Below, in pieces: positions 27,901-41,360 of a stretch of 64,000 nt of DNA. The stretch's first letter is position 1. Every line of letters starts with the position of its first letter. The notes under the pieces were generated by a model. It did no database searches and was not told the DNA's origin. It saw only the letters and a list, made by a program, of their open reading frames with translations. The position numbers and the translations under genes are program-made. Location: NCBI RefSeq assembly GCF_000189635.1, contig NW_002476440.1, positions 204,781 through 268,780 of the forward strand, written 5' to 3'. The DNA is from Tetrahymena thermophila SB210 (lineage: Eukaryota; Ciliophora; Oligohymenophorea; Hymenostomatida; Tetrahymenidae).

Positions 27901-30900
27901 GATTTTTATCAGTGTATGAATTTTAGGAATAAAATAGATTTAATTAATTATTTGTTTAAAATGAACAATTAATTAGATTTATTATATAGCACTTAGAAAA
28001 GGAGAATATTCCATAGTCTTACTATGCTTATACTATTTGATTAATATTATTTTTAATTGATAGATTTAAAAGGGTTACATTATAGACATTTAAAAAACCC
28101 ATCAAACTATTTAAATTTGTGTTTTGTACTGCAGTTAATCCAGATATTTAAATACTATTTACTGAATCAAACTAAAATATGGGTATCTCATGTATCTGGT
28201 TAAAATTATTACTCAATATTTCTAGGTTGTAAATTAAAATTTATGATATATTGTTAAAAAGGAATAGAGAGTTTGCTTAGTTGAGGTCACCTGAACACTC
28301 TCTAAGGTCTTACTAAGATATTTTAATATTTTAAAATATAATTTTTTGAACGCCTGAAAAGATTATTTTATTACTGCTAAAGCATTAAAAGTTTATTGTA
28401 ATATTCTAAAAAATAATTTGTTGGGTATTTTAATTCTAATTTATATTGATATTTAAGTTTGTATTGTTTTCGAAATCTAAATTGAAGTTAGCAAGTTAAA
28501 AGATTGGTAAATTTAGGCTTGAAAAAGTATTATTTGATAGAAGTATAAAACTATTCTAAATATTATACGAAGAAACCACAAATTATCTATTTTAATATTA
28601 AGAAATGTACTAAATAGTTTTTTATAGGTCATTAACTGTAACTTATAGATAGACATAACTTTAATAATTTTGTTAATCTATTAAAAAGATTCCATTTATT
28701 GATTAAGATTTTATTTATTTTGGATAAACAGAATTTAAATTATTCTGGACTTAAGCTATTTATGAATTCGATATTAAAAGAGTGCATTCAGAGATTTAAT
28801 CATAAGAAAAAGTATCTAAATTGTAATTATTTTCAAAAATTCCATTTTAATGCATTCCTATTATTTTTACTGAATTGCTTAAAGAATCCAAATGATAATC
28901 TAGAATTTTAGGATAAGAATAGTCTTGCTAAGAAACCAAGTTAACATTTTCTCCTTGAATTAAGAATAGTTCAAATTTATCTATGAAAAAAATTGCTATA
29001 ACCTTGTCAGAAATAAAAGAAAAGTCTATTATTTTATCTTAAATAAAATTTTTCTTAATAACAGTAAAAAACCGGATGGGAGTGTCAAGATAAAATATAT
29101 TTATTTAGAAAGCACAAGAAATAAGTATATAATTTTGCTCTATTTTTAACTTCTTAACTCGGATTGAGGGTAAAAAAAGATATTATTCTTGCAATTATTA
29201 TGAATAATTCCATACATATGCTTTTTTCTGTCCTAAGAAGCAAAAAATATATCTTTTATAAGTCTCGTCAACTAAAAATTTTACTATGGTAGTATTAGGA
29301 TCTTCGCTGACTAAATTTTTTAAATCTATTTATTAAATTTATTATTTATTAGAGATATCTAGTTAGATCATTATTCCATCACTCGAAACAGCATAAGCAA
29401 CTTACTCAGTTTCTATAAACTAAATAATTATTATAGAAGCGTTAAGAGGGCTTTTAAAAGATACCCCAAATACAAATTATTATTTGTCAATAAGACTGTA
29501 TAGAAGAACTTATTTATCACTAAATCCCACTAAGAGAAAGTCTTGGTTTCTATTTAAGCTATATGAAGTTACTAGCTAGGTAGAATTAAACTGAATTGTA
29601 TTAAGAATTATACCATTTTATATATTTAAATGTAAAATCTGTTAATCATAAGTAATTATAAGGTTATCAGCTATAAATTGCTAGAACTGAATATTATCAA
29701 GCTTGTATATATTTGGAAGCATATTATTGCTTTTGCTAAACTAGTATTACTAGTAAAATAAAATTGAGTCTTCTAAAGCAATAACTAAAATATCGAATGC
29801 TTGATTATATTCGATGTCTACCATTCGAGAACCGCTTATATCTAATTCAAATTTTAGATAACTATTAGTGTATCTAAAAATTGTGTTATTATATTTGTTG
29901 AAAATTAGGTAGTCAGTCTGTAAGTTATTTATAAATATTTTGGAAAATAAATGATATGGTTCATTTAGCTGAGGCTCATAAGGCTATCCTAATATGCTGA
30001 GATCAAATGTGTAAAGGCAATTATAATAAATAAAAATATCGTTAGTAATATTATTATAATAAAAATATATAAGTCTAGCTTTTGGATCATTAAACTCATT
30101 TATTGTGATATAATTTTGAAAAGCATAATTTTTATCTAATGAAGATAAATAAAAATTTCCTAAACGATCCATATACATTAAGCAGTTGCTTAGGCTATAA
30201 TCAAATTAAAAGTCTGCAATATCAATCAATTAACCTTATTACGGTGTAGAAGAAAAACTATTTATTATTTATTTGGTAGAGACATCAAATATAAAAATCT
30301 TGTCTCGTGAGCTTGATGTTTAAAATAATACATAATTTAAAAAGTCAATATGAATATATTTTAAGTTTGAGGAATCATCTAATGGAACACCCAACTCTGT
30401 TAAAGCAAGAGTAAGCCTGTCAATTAAAATTAATTCTATAAGTTTTAAAATTTTAATTAGTATTCAATGTAGAAGTTAAAAATGAAAATTTAAAAAAAAA
30501 AAAATGAAAATTTCTTAATTTATTTGATAATAATTTTAAAAATTAAATAAAATTTTAATAATTCTTTTGGACACTTAAATTGAGGATTTTCAAGTGCTCA
30601 TTTATTGAATAATTGAACAATAAATAAATTATTAAAATTAGTTAATTAAAGATAAAATTAATATATTTATTTTTTACTTTTTGAAGATTCACAAATCATC
30701 ACAGATGGCTAAAATATGCAGACATCAATTTATTTTTCTACTGTCATTTTCTAGTATCCTTAAAAGTTGTAGATTTAAAAATTAGCTTGCAGTATAAATA
30801 TATTTTAATATTATGAATCAACCATCATACTTATTTAGTTAACTTAACCAATGTAAACTTTTAAAAATTCTTTTAAGGCCTTATGAAATATAAATATTTC

Positions 30901-33900
30901 ATATTCATATTAAATACTATTTTATTGTGAGTGCATTTATAAGCATATTAAATAATCTTAAGAGGTTTGACATGGATTGTATTATAGATTTTAGTATTTT
31001 TAATCTTAGATTGTATAGACTAGTTAAAGCTTTAGATTAAGTATTAAAAGGCCATACCCATAAGCATATATTAGGTTATCGCTTTCATCATAAATAAATC
31101 CGAATAACATAATTGTATTTTAAAAACTAAGGACTGCATTTTGTTATGATAAATCTCTTAGAAATAAGTTATCGTATTATTAATTATTAATAAAAATCCT
31201 TTACCAATAAATAATTATTGTATTTTATTTTGTAAAAACATACTAAGTAGTTTTTGAATTAGGTAATTATACTTCTTTATTAGTGAACATATCAAAATAG
31301 GAAAAATCTTTATTCAATGGAATATTTATAATTATTCCAAGCTATTAAATTTGAATAATTTTTCGAATAAAATATTTTCCAGTTTAAATTATTTAAGTAA
31401 ATTTAGATTTTGGAGATAAAGAAGCAAGCAATAAACCGGTAGAGTCTCCAGCAAAGTAATTAAATGTAAAGTTTAAAGTGTTTCTTTTGTTTTTATTTAA
31501 AAAAGGATATTTAGAGATGTATTTCATATAATCTACACGAGTAGCGTTTGTTAAATTTCTTTATATATTTATATTGTATTCATAAATTTTATTGTCATTA
31601 AAGAATTTTATAGAGTAAAAATTATTCTATCCATTTGTTTTTAATTCTGCTTCCAATATTTGGAATTCAAAAAAAATTAAAAAATCGGATTTGGTTAAAA
31701 TTTAATTATTATTTTAGATATTAAGTAAAAGAAACTCATTTGACCCTATTAGAACATAAGATTTATCATCATTCAATACTCTACTAGTAAATAGTATAGA
31801 TTATATTTAAAGCTAATTTGTTTAATAAATTAGTGACAAGTTCAAATCATAAATGTTTAAATTGTTGAGGTTATCCACAATTATTATTTGTTCTATAAAG
31901 TAGTTATTAAACAATTCATCTTACAAAGAAGAAAATTTTGTAATTATTTTAAATGATTAACAATTAGAATTTTTTAATGAATTTATCTTTTAAATAGATT
32001 GTTTTGTTAAGTCTATTTAATACAAAGTAATATTAAACTATTAATCAATTTTATATGTCGTCAAAACTCTTAAGTCATTATTTAAATATATAGTTTTATA
32101 AATACTTAAATTTGAAAAATCAGAATTACAATTTTCATATAAAACTACTAACTCTGATGAATATACTCTTAAACATCCATTCTTAGCCATTATGAGTTTA
32201 TCATTATTAGTTGCAAACTAAACAAATTAAGAAGACCCAATATACTATAAAATTTTTTATTTAAATATGTCAATAATTTAAAAATTGGCATAACTGTAAG
32301 CGATTATTTTATTGTTGTAAAATTTGGTTAATTATTCTATCGGATAAAGAAATATTGATTTTTTAAATTTACAATTAATTCCATCTGAGCAATCATAAAA
32401 ATTAATTGAACTGAAATTATTTATTTGAACTAATATTGATGATTAATAAAAGAAATCAATTGTTTTATACAAACTATTGTATGGACTATTTTACTTTAAA
32501 ACTGGAGATGGAGTAGGAAAGCTTGAATGAAATTATGTAATTGTTTAAATTTATATCAATTATTTTTACTGTAATTAGAGAATATTCTTTTTAATAATCT
32601 AAATAGAATCAAGATTTGTACTTATTATCTCACTAATAAATTCTTTATTATTTGTTGTTATATCCAAGTATTTAATGCTAAAGAAATTTAAGGGATAGTA
32701 ATTCAAGGAAATTTATTAGTTAATTTGAATAAATTGTTACAAATTTGTGTCAAACTAAAAAATTTGTAAATCTTGATTTTCCTAAAGCACAATTAATTAA
32801 TTTACATTATCCAATAAATTACAGATCTCAAAATCTTTAATTTAAGGATTATTTTATATAATTAAATTTGATGAGTTAGTTTTAAAATTATAAAAAATCA
32901 TCTAACTATCTGTACTGATAATCAAAAGCTCAGTTTTATCAGTATCTGAAAGATAAAATATTCTAGTTTTATAAATAGTTTGATTACCCATCACTCCAAT
33001 TTAAATTTGTTGAACTTATTTATTATTTAGATTTATTAGTAATATTGATTGGTCTAAGCATGCTATGTACATTCCTTGCAAGGATTATGAGAGAATATTA
33101 AAATAGTTATTATTTTACTAAATCTAAAACTGAAAACTCATTTCGTTGCTCAAATTCAAGTTGTTATTATCTTTAACAGAAACAATAATCTAAAAAACTG
33201 AAATAGTAGTTTCTGTTTGAACAAATAAAAACTAATCAATAAACATAATTGACTATGCATTTATATTTATAGTACAATAATTCTATGATATAGAAAAAAT
33301 TGACCTAATTTAGTCATAAAATATCTAAAATGAGATACTTTTAGATAAAATATTGTAAACTAAAAGATATTAGTCCTGCATAGAAATAATTTTAGTTTTG
33401 AGGTTGAAAGAAATCATCGATGATTAATCGAATTATGATATGACCCTTGATTCTCTTATAATGTCCCAAATAGATATAGTATTATCGATACTTAGTATGA
33501 ATATGATACCGTTTACATTAAATAAATTAATGTCATCTTTTTAAAATTGCAAATTTTTGATAAAATAAAGTTCATTTTTATCATAGACAGATAGAAAACT
33601 TGATTGAGCCACATAATAATCATTTTGATAAACAAAAAAATTTGTGACTGTAGTTTATTAATTTTTATTTTAGTAAGAATCTATTGTAGATGAGCATTTT
33701 AACTAGCTTCTGCACATGTTAGTCTGTTTATTTATCCAGCTGAGAGGACTGCAAATAGCAACACAATTATTATTTTAGCTTTAAGTGCCAGTATTTAGAT
33801 TCTTATCATAATATAAATTATTGTCACATTTAGTATAAACACACAGGTTTTCTTTGCTATTTAATTCATAGCCTTCATAGCATTCAGTGCATTAATTTTA

Positions 33901-34026
33901 ATTGTTACCATCAGCTGCATTACTTTATCTAGAACATCCATCCACAGATATTTCATGCGCTTAAGCATGCAATTGAATTGATAAAATTAAAATGTAAATT
34001 TTGATAATAACTGATCTAATTATCAT
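25000..34026 (-). CDS. Giant multidomain membrane protein, paralogue C (complete)
   Basis: Exons are 34026-30678, 30435-25097 and 25047-25000. The introns are 30436-30677 (242 nt, phase 1) and 25048-25096 (49 nt, phase 0). About 2,911 residues are encoded with no in-frame TGA. The second intron is 49 nt here against 51 in B and 56 in E. These lengths are incompatible with one reading frame unless it is spliced, which supports the intron model. Domain order equals that of B: signal peptide, Cys-rich segment, propellers, beta-helix, GF-receptor-like Cys-rich module, polytopic membrane region, tail. It follows gene B head to tail with only 1.9 kb between them. Function unknown. Confidence 0.88.
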
Positions 34027-36663
34027 GAACAAAAATTGGAAATGACGAGGTTTTTGGTAGAAAGGGAAAATTAATTTGATTATTTTTAAATTTTTATCTT
34101 ATTTTTAATTTTGAATTTGATTTTTTTATTAGATATATTTGTTTTAAATAATAATTATTATATTTTTATTTAAAATTGATGCTCTTTTAAATGGCATCTA
34201 TATACAGCTAAATTATTAATTAATTATTTATTTCATTTTTTTTGATGGAAATCCCCAGAGCTTGATGTTATTCAATTTTGTTTGATACAAAATCGATATT
34301 AAAGTGAATGGGAAATTAAAAATTATTTAAATTCCATTTAAATTAATCTGAAAACAGTGCGTATCTTACTTATTATGGTTTTTATTTTTAGTCAAGCGAA
34401 TAAATAAATACTTTCTTATATTAAAGATTTTTGAAATTTACTTAAATACATAATAGGTGTCTAAAAATATTAATGTGTACAAAAATAAAATTTATCTTTA
34501 TTAAATATTATTTGATAGGAATTGGATGCTTTAAATTAAGTAAATGAGTGAGGGTAACATAATAAATTTTGAAACATATAAAAATAATAAAATATTAATT
34601 ATATACTGAGGAAAATTCATCAGAATTTAATTAAATGTTTTATTGTTTGTTAATAATTGATTTAAAATAAATTTATTTTTTAGATTTAAAAGTAGCTTTT
34701 AGAGCTCTCACCTAAATAAATAGATGAATCTTATTTACTTTAATTATTGTAATCTTTTTTTCTCTCTTCAAATTAACTATTTAGTTTTGAATTTTGTTTG
34801 AATGTAAAATTCAAATGTAATTAACTAGTTTTCTTTTAATATTATGAGTTGTAGTTAACTGTTATTAATTAGGAAATGTTCCTTTTTTTATAAACCTTAA
34901 ATCGTTATTTTAATAATATTTTGCTAAATTTAAGAAAAAATTATAAGGATTTAAAGGTCAGATAACTTAATTTTTGAATTTCTTTTAGCAGCGCTAAATG
35001 GCAGATGCTTATTTTTTAAGAATAAAAAAGAAAATAAATAAACTTTGATTTATGTAAATGAATCTTATTTCAGAATTCAAAAGAATATATTCGGCTGTTT
35101 AGTTTTTATATTTATAGGCTGTAGGTATTTTAAATTAAGTTTTTCTTTCTTTTTCTTTTGTCTTAAACATCATTAATATTCATGTAATTAATTAATGTTC
35201 TTAATTTTCAATGACGATGCAATACGTTATGAATTTTTCTAGTTTTCAAGATTTCAAAAGAAAAAATCGCCCCTTTACCTAAATTACTTACATCTTAAAG
35301 CCGAATGTTAATAAATAATAAATGTTCTTCTATCTAATTTAATTTATTGTTATTATTCTGTAATGAAAATTATCTTTATTTCAGTATATTAAATATGAAT
35401 ATCACCTAGTAATATCTTTAAAGTAGCATCTACTAAAAAATAATTTCCAAATTTATAAATAATTAGAATGCAATAATACTCTAAGATATCTAATTGACTA
35501 CTCTTAAATCCAATTTATAAGTAAAATTAATTTTCGGGCCACTATCGATTATAATAAATTTTATTTTTTCAGTAGAGCTATTTAAATGCTTTTTTTGATA
35601 TTATCGGGTGCATATATTTTCGTGACCAAAATATACAGTTTGTTTGAAGTTATTTGCACCAAACAATTTTCATATTTTTTTTTTAGCATATATAGCCAAA
35701 TAATTTCATTAAAAAATATGAAGCTAAAAGATATATGTCTCTAAAATAAAATAATAAAAAGGAATTAAGAAGTAAGAAATAGCTTTTTTTTAATAATTTT
35801 TGTATTAGAAATATTCTTGTAAAATATTTGAATCTTTAAATTTATTATTCTTAATCAGAAACAATCAAGAGAAAATAAAAAGCAAGCTATGATATTATTA
35901 ACATTAATTCAATGCAGAATATTTTAAATAAGTAAAATAAATTTTTTTGTTTATTTGATATAATTTGTTTATTTTTTAATCAATATATATAGCTAGCTAG
36001 CTACATTTATATATAAATTTTAAAACTTATTGATTTTATTATAGAATTTATCTAAAGCGTATCAATTATTTTTAATAGTTTACTTTCTAAAAATTAAAAT
36101 AAGTATATTTTAAATTATTTTAAATTTAATAATATCTCTTAATTATTATATATTTTTGTAGAAATAATTACTAATTTTCATGAGAGATTTAATTATACTC
36201 ATCAATAAAATAAAGTTTTAAACAAAGTTTATTTCATACTTAAATAAATCAGTCTTAATAAAATAATAGAATGTATCCTAAAATATTAATCTAATTAATT
36301 TATTATAATTGATATATTTTATTAATAATTTTATATTATTAATTCTTTTTTATAAATATTCATAATTTTTCAAAAAATGATAATTCAAAAAGATATCTTA
36401 TAATTTATTTACTTATACCAATCAATTTAATAATTAAAGTTAATGTATATCTTGTTTTATTTTATTCAGAACAGAGTTAATGCAAAAAAAAGCCTGTGGT
36501 TTTTCTAGACTTGAATTGATATTAAAAAGCATGGTAAAATTCCTTTGTATTGAATAATTAATAATAAATTTAGTTTTATAATACAAAAGTTAAATAAAAT
36601 AAATTTATTATTAAAAGTTAGTAAAAAAGTTTAATAAAATTAATTTATTCTTTCAAATAAAAA
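34027..36663. other. Conserved 5' flank of gene C, up to the second 5S array
   Basis: Homologous along its whole length to 9447-12011 and 55635-58239. No open frame has coding character. It contains a short GCTA tandem repeat at about 35990-36003. Confidence 0.6.
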
Positions 36664-36783
36664 AGGTTGTCGACACTGGGACTTCCCAAGCGGTCCCCCA
36701 CCTTAGTACTAACCCAGCCTTAAGGCGCTTAACTTCGGAGTTCGAATGGGATCCGGTGTTTTCACCTTAGTATGGCCGACAAC
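36664..36783 (-). rRNA. 5S ribosomal RNA
   Basis: First unit on the plus-strand map of the second array. Full-length 120 nt, matching the first array, with a 3' T-run. Confidence 0.97.
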
Positions 36784-36926
36784 AAAATTAATATCATTTA
36801 ATAACTATTTATGACAATAACATTTAATTTACTTGATCACTTAATCTACAATTTACTCAAATAAATTAATATAAAAAAAAAATAATATTTCTTAAATTAT
36901 TAAAAATTATTTTAAACAAAATAAAA

Positions 36927-37046
36927 AGGTTGTCGACACTGGGACTTCCCAAGCGGTCCCCCACCTTAGTACTAACCCAGCCTTAAGGCGCTTAACTTCG
37001 GAGTTCGAATGGGATCCGGTGTTTTCACCTTAGTATGGCCGACAAC
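36927..37046 (-). rRNA. 5S ribosomal RNA
   Basis: Second unit of the second array, full length. The upstream TATA-like box is kept. Confidence 0.97.
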
Positions 37047-37192
37047 AAAAGTAATATCAATAAATAACTATTTATAACAATAACTTTTAATTTGATTTAT
37101 CACTTAATCTACAATTAACTAGAATAAATTAAAATTAGCTATTAAAAATAATACTTTTGAAATATTTAAAAATACTATTAATTAAAATAAAA

Positions 37193-37312
37193 AGGCTGTC
37201 GACACTGGGACTTCCCAAGCGGTCCCCCACCTTAGTACTAACCCAGCCTTAAGGCGCTTAACTTCGGAGTTCGAATGGGATCCGGTGTTTTCACCTTAGT
37301 ATGGCCGACAAC
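37193..37312 (-). rRNA. 5S ribosomal RNA, variant A117G
   Basis: Full-length unit with the only base substitution I found among the 14 copies. Plus-strand position 37196 is C where the others have T, so RNA position 117 is G instead of A. In helix I this turns the U2-A117 pair into a U-G wobble, so the structure should still form. The rest of the gene, the TATA-like box and the terminator are unchanged. Confidence 0.96.
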
Positions 37313-37442
37313 AAAATTAATATCTTTTAATAACTATTTATAACAATAACTTTCAATTTGTTTTATCTCTTAATAATCTACAATTTACTCTAATAAATTA
37401 ATATTAATAAAAATAATATCTCTAAAATGATTAAAAATAAAA

Positions 37443-37562
37443 AGGTTGTCGACACTGGGACTTCCCAAGCGGTCCCCCACCTTAGTACTAACCCAGCCTT
37501 AAGGCGCTTAACTTCGGAGTTCGAATGGGATCCGGTGTTTTCACCTTAGTATGGCCGACAAC
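37443..37562 (-). rRNA. 5S ribosomal RNA
   Basis: Fourth unit of the second array. The spacer before it on the map is the shortest (130 bp). The gene itself is unchanged. Confidence 0.97.
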
Positions 37563-37705
37563 AAAATTAATATCTATAAATAACTATTTATAACAATAAC
37601 ATTCAATTATTTTTATAACTTAATAATCTACAAATTATTCAAACAAATTAATATTAGAAAAAATAATATTTCTAATTATTAAAAATTATTTTAAATAAAA
37701 TAAAA

Positions 37706-37825
37706 AGGTTGTCGACACTGGGACTTCCCAAGCGGTCCCCCACCTTAGTACTAACCCAGCCTTAAGGCGCTTAACTTCGGAGTTCGAATGGGATCCGGTG
37801 TTTTCACCTTAGTATGGCCGACAAC
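37706..37825 (-). rRNA. 5S ribosomal RNA
   Basis: Fifth unit of the second array, first in transcription order. Full length and unchanged. Confidence 0.97.
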
Positions 37826-38477
37826 AAAATTAATAGCAATAAATAACTATTTATAATTAAGAATATTTTTATCAAATAAATTAATTTAAATTTATATTTA
37901 TTAGCAAAAATAAAAAATTAATATTTTTTAAATTAAATAAAATATTTATTTTGAAAGATTAAAATGGAATAAAAATAATTTGTACTTATTATGATAAATA
38001 TTTTAAATTTTAATTATTCTAGCAATAAAATTGTATTATTAAATAAATATATTAATAAATATATCTTTATTAATTTGAAAATTTATAAATATGCAAAAAA
38101 TATTTCAATAAAAAATTACAAACACTATTAGATGATTAAAATATATCCTATATTTTTCAGTTTTTATTCTAACGCGTGTAAAGTTTTTAACAAATATCAT
38201 ATTACTTCTTTAGAGAAAATCAAAGTATGATTAATTACGAAAAGTCAATTATTGAAATTAAAAAATTATAACAAAAAATCTGATTAAAAAGAAAACTTTA
38301 AATTTAAATTTAATGATTGTTTTAAATGGTATATTTTAAAAATTATTGACTTGAATTGAAAATTATTACTATTTATCCTAATTAAACACGCTTTTCATTT
38401 TCTTAAAGATAAATAATTAATATTTAATTATATAAAGTTAATTTTATAGAAACATAAACAAAAAAAGATATTCTGCA
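37826..38477. other. Spacer between 5S array and secreted-protein pseudogene
   Basis: No gene seen. Strongly similar to 58889-59575, including a shared TAACGCGTGTAA segment near 38171 and 59272, so the two blocks are copies of one segment. Confidence 0.6.
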
Positions 38478-39045
38478 ATGAAAATTAATAATATAATTGT
38501 TTTATCTATATTATTCATCTGCTTTTCTAAAGCAGAAAAAGATGAAAGTTAAGGAAAATTAATTTAAAAATACAATAGGGAAATTGATTGAAGTTGAAGG
38601 ATAATATTATGATCTAAATAATTTTGATGAAGGAGAAATTTTTTATGGTTTAGAGTTTTAAGGTGAAGTTTCATATAGCTAGAAAAAAACTGAAGAAATT
38701 GGATTGTCTAATCAAAAATTTCAAAGTTAGCTGGAATAATAGGCATTTGTTACAGGCGAACATTAAAGTAGATTATCAATAAGAGTAAGGTCAAAATACT
38801 TAAAATTTCTTATTCTTTATGAAGAAATTTAGTAGAGAGGAAAAATTGATTTTAGTTCAATTAGATAATCAAGCCATTAATATTAGTTTGATGAGATCAT
38901 AAACAAAGATTAAATTTATTTAGAAATTTTGTAAAAATATATAGATAAATGTGTTCAAGCTGATATTTCTTCATATGCAATCAAAGTACTATAAAAAATA
39001 TTGGAGAAAAAAATGAAATAATTTTAAGATAGTATTTATTCTTGA
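38478..39045 (+). pseudogene. Frameshifted copy of small secreted-protein gene
   Basis: Homologous along its length to the intact 190-codon gene at 59576-60148. The ATG and signal peptide (about residues 1-19) are present. A net loss of 5 bp at about 38580 shifts the frame and brings a TGA at 38589-38591 after 37 codons. Downstream of the lesion the original frame continues without a stop to the normal TGA at 39043-39045, so the lesion looks recent. A sequencing or assembly error is the alternative. The family is not recognised. Confidence 0.75.
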
Positions 39046-39108
39046 ATTGATTGATTAATATTATATTTAAGAAATACTTAAAGCTTAACAAAATTATTGT
39101 GTTATTTA

Positions 39109-39146
<38 letters not shown>

Positions 39147-39864
39147 ATTATCGATTCGTAAATTAACTTTATTATAAAATTTATTTTATTTAAAACTAAT
39201 ATTGATTATTTTTGTAAAGTAAGAGTTAATTAATACCATCTTAAAATTACTAAAAATTATTTTATTTAAAATTCTCCAATTATAAATTCCCTTATTTTTA
39301 AATATAATAAAATAAAACACATTTAATTCTATTATTTCAATATTTTTATATTTATCAATTCTTTTTTTAACATCTAATTAATATATAAACTAAATTTTGT
39401 TTGAATTTATGAATTACTCACAATGAATTCTAATTTATTTTTGATTAAATAACATAAATAGCTAAATTGATTATTTTTTTTTCTCTCCAAAAATCTTAAA
39501 TATTTTCATTCAACACACACATAATTTCTATTTCTAAATACTTTCAAAATTTTCTTACATTTTTGTGTTATTTTTAACATATTTCAGTTTTCTTAGATCT
39601 CCTAAAGAAAATTCATTTTTTATGTTAAAAATAAATATTAATGCAAGTTTTAAGTAAAAATAACCTTTATCCTCCTCCTCTATTTGCACAAATACATATT
39701 TGTGATAAAATTGCAGAAATAGTAGCTTTAACTGTTAATATTTTAAGATAAATTTAGTTGAGTCAGATCTTAAATACAAGTTTTTCCTACATAATAAAAA
39801 TCTTAATTATTTAAGGATTCCGAATTAATTTTTAATATAAATGTATGTATTAAAATGTATTCAT
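39046..39864. other. Intergenic spacer
   Basis: AT-rich, no gene seen. It is homologous to 60149-60950 of the second copy, which carries a 54-bp foreign insertion absent here. Confidence 0.5.
39109..39146. repeat. TATC microsatellite
   Basis: Nine perfect TATC units plus TA (38 bp), just downstream of the secreted-protein pseudogene. The paralogous site at about 60209-60222 has only about three units, so the repeat expanded or contracted after the duplication. Confidence 0.95.
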
Positions 39865-40420
39865 TCATTAAATCAAATTTATTGCTTCAGATAATTTGAA
39901 AGTATGATCCATTATAAATGCTAAAACTGCCATAATATTTAGATAATTATTTTCATTTGCAAAAAGTGTAAGGATATTAATTTTGATATTTCCTACAACT
40001 TCTTTTTGTAATCCAATTTTAGATCTATTATTTTATTCATTTCAATATTTTTCATCAACAATATTTTGATTAATTACAAAATCTTCAAAGCTTTTCAATG
40101 CGTTTGATGAATTTTTAAAGAATAAATATCTAATATAATGGGAACAGCTGTAATTTGAATAACTATCTTCCTAATAGCCTTCATGTAGTGAAAGTTCGAA
40201 TCCATTTTTTGGTTAAATTTAAACTTTAATAAAAAAATAATAAATAAACTCTCTAAATTTCTTTGACTTGAATTAAAATTTCATTTATATATTTTCTACT
40301 TTTTCTTCAAAATAAATGATACTTTCAATAATTATATTGAGCAAATATGTAAGAAGTAATTTAACAAGACAGTAATAGATGGTAAATTACAGTAGTTTCC
40401 AATATTTTTCAACCCTAATT
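39865..40420 (-). pseudogene. Decayed protein-coding gene remnant
   Basis: Read on the minus strand, a coding-like frame runs from about 40420 to TGA at 39865-39867. An in-frame TGA lies inside it at about 40044 and another just upstream of the visible part. There is no convincing start codon at the 5' end. Stretches such as EDSYSNYS and NIMAVLAFIMDH look like protein rather than chance. A second, more damaged copy lies at 60960-61090. Real introns could rescue part of it; one candidate, with donor GTAATT and acceptor AATAG, breaks the downstream frame. Family not recognised. Confidence 0.4.
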
Positions 40421-40509
40421 CACTGAGTTGATCTAGCTTAAGTACAAAATCTGAGATTTAAAATAGCTTTGAAATAGACATCAAATATTTTACAACTCTT
40501 CACCTTTAA

Positions 40510-41210
40510 GATTAATAAAGATTAGATTTATGAATTATAATTTTATTGGTATTAAGGATAATTTTAACTAGATTAACTTCAAAATAATAATCTGAACTTT
40601 ATTGATACATAAAAGGAATGTATCAATAACAAATAGCATAATAGTTATCAAGAAATATTTTTAAAATAATTTGTAAAATAGCTAGTAAAAAAGTAAATGG
40701 ATTGATTAGAAGAAGAAACTTGGAAATTAAAAATACAATTTGATTTATGAAAATTATATTTAAGTAACTTCTTATGGATAAAAATTAATATTTCAGACAA
40801 TAACAATTTGGTGTTTTTGATTAAGCGAATTTTACCGTAATTTATTTTTTGAAAAGTGGGAACAAAACTCGAGGAATCGAGTGAATAATTTGTGTTTTCA
40901 CTCTTTGGAATTAATCATAACCTTAATTCGAGGAGAGGAATTGTCAAACTGAAATTGCGGTAATTAATTTTTAGAATTGCAAAGAAATTAAAATTTGATC
41001 CAGAAGAAAAATTTAAAGATATATGATTCATTGAAATTTGGCAATAGACAAATTAATAATTTAAATCTAATAAATCAGATTTAATAAGTTCATAGTAACA
41101 GAAAATAAATGCTAGGGTAGATTGTAAAATATAAAGATTATTGATGAATTTTATTAATTCTGTAACAAAGGTTTGTTATGAAAAACAAATTGAGGGAAAT
41201 ACTTTTGATT
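40510..41210 (+). pseudogene. Possible broken gene, split by a short inverted-repeat element
   Basis: Coding-like fragments occur in order on the plus strand: FIGIKDNFNQ near 40540, LEEETWKLKIQFDL near 40710, ELQRNQNLIQKKN near 40980 and then NNLNLINQIQQVH. They are separated by TGA codons and frame changes. The inverted-repeat element at 40835-40960 sits between the second and third fragments. Either this is a decayed gene hit by the element, or it is a chance run of permissive frames in AT-rich DNA with a single stop codon. Confidence 0.25.
40835..40960. mobile_element. MITE-like element with TA target duplication
   Basis: A 126-bp segment bounded by TA on both sides (40833-40834 and 40961-40962). 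The termini are inverted: CCGTAATTTATTTTTTGA on the left, and CCGCAATTTCAGTTTGA when the right end is read on the minus strand. TA flanks fit insertion by a Tc1/mariner-type transposase. There is no coding capacity. The interior contains CTCGAGG/CGAGTG motifs and more G+C than the surroundings. Confidence 0.65.
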
Positions 41211-41360
41211 TTTAAAAACTTCTATAATTGAAATAAACTTACTTATATTAAATATTGGCGATTATTGGAAACTATATTTTTAATAATTATAATTCCAAAA
41301 CAAATTAATAAATAGATAATCTTAATTTTTTGTCTAAAAAAAACTCAACTAATTTTCAAA

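Larger units (their letters stand above)
36664..37825 (-). repeat. Array of five 5S rRNA repeats
   Basis: Five head-to-tail units with starts 263, 266, 250 and 263 bp apart. Array structure and orientation are the same as at 12012-13185, again directly upstream of a giant gene. Confidence 0.95.

Noticed and set aside
35985-36005. GCTA tandem repeat as a regulatory site
   Set aside because: Only about three units, not clearly conserved in the other copies of the flank. Ordinary microsatellite drift is sufficient.
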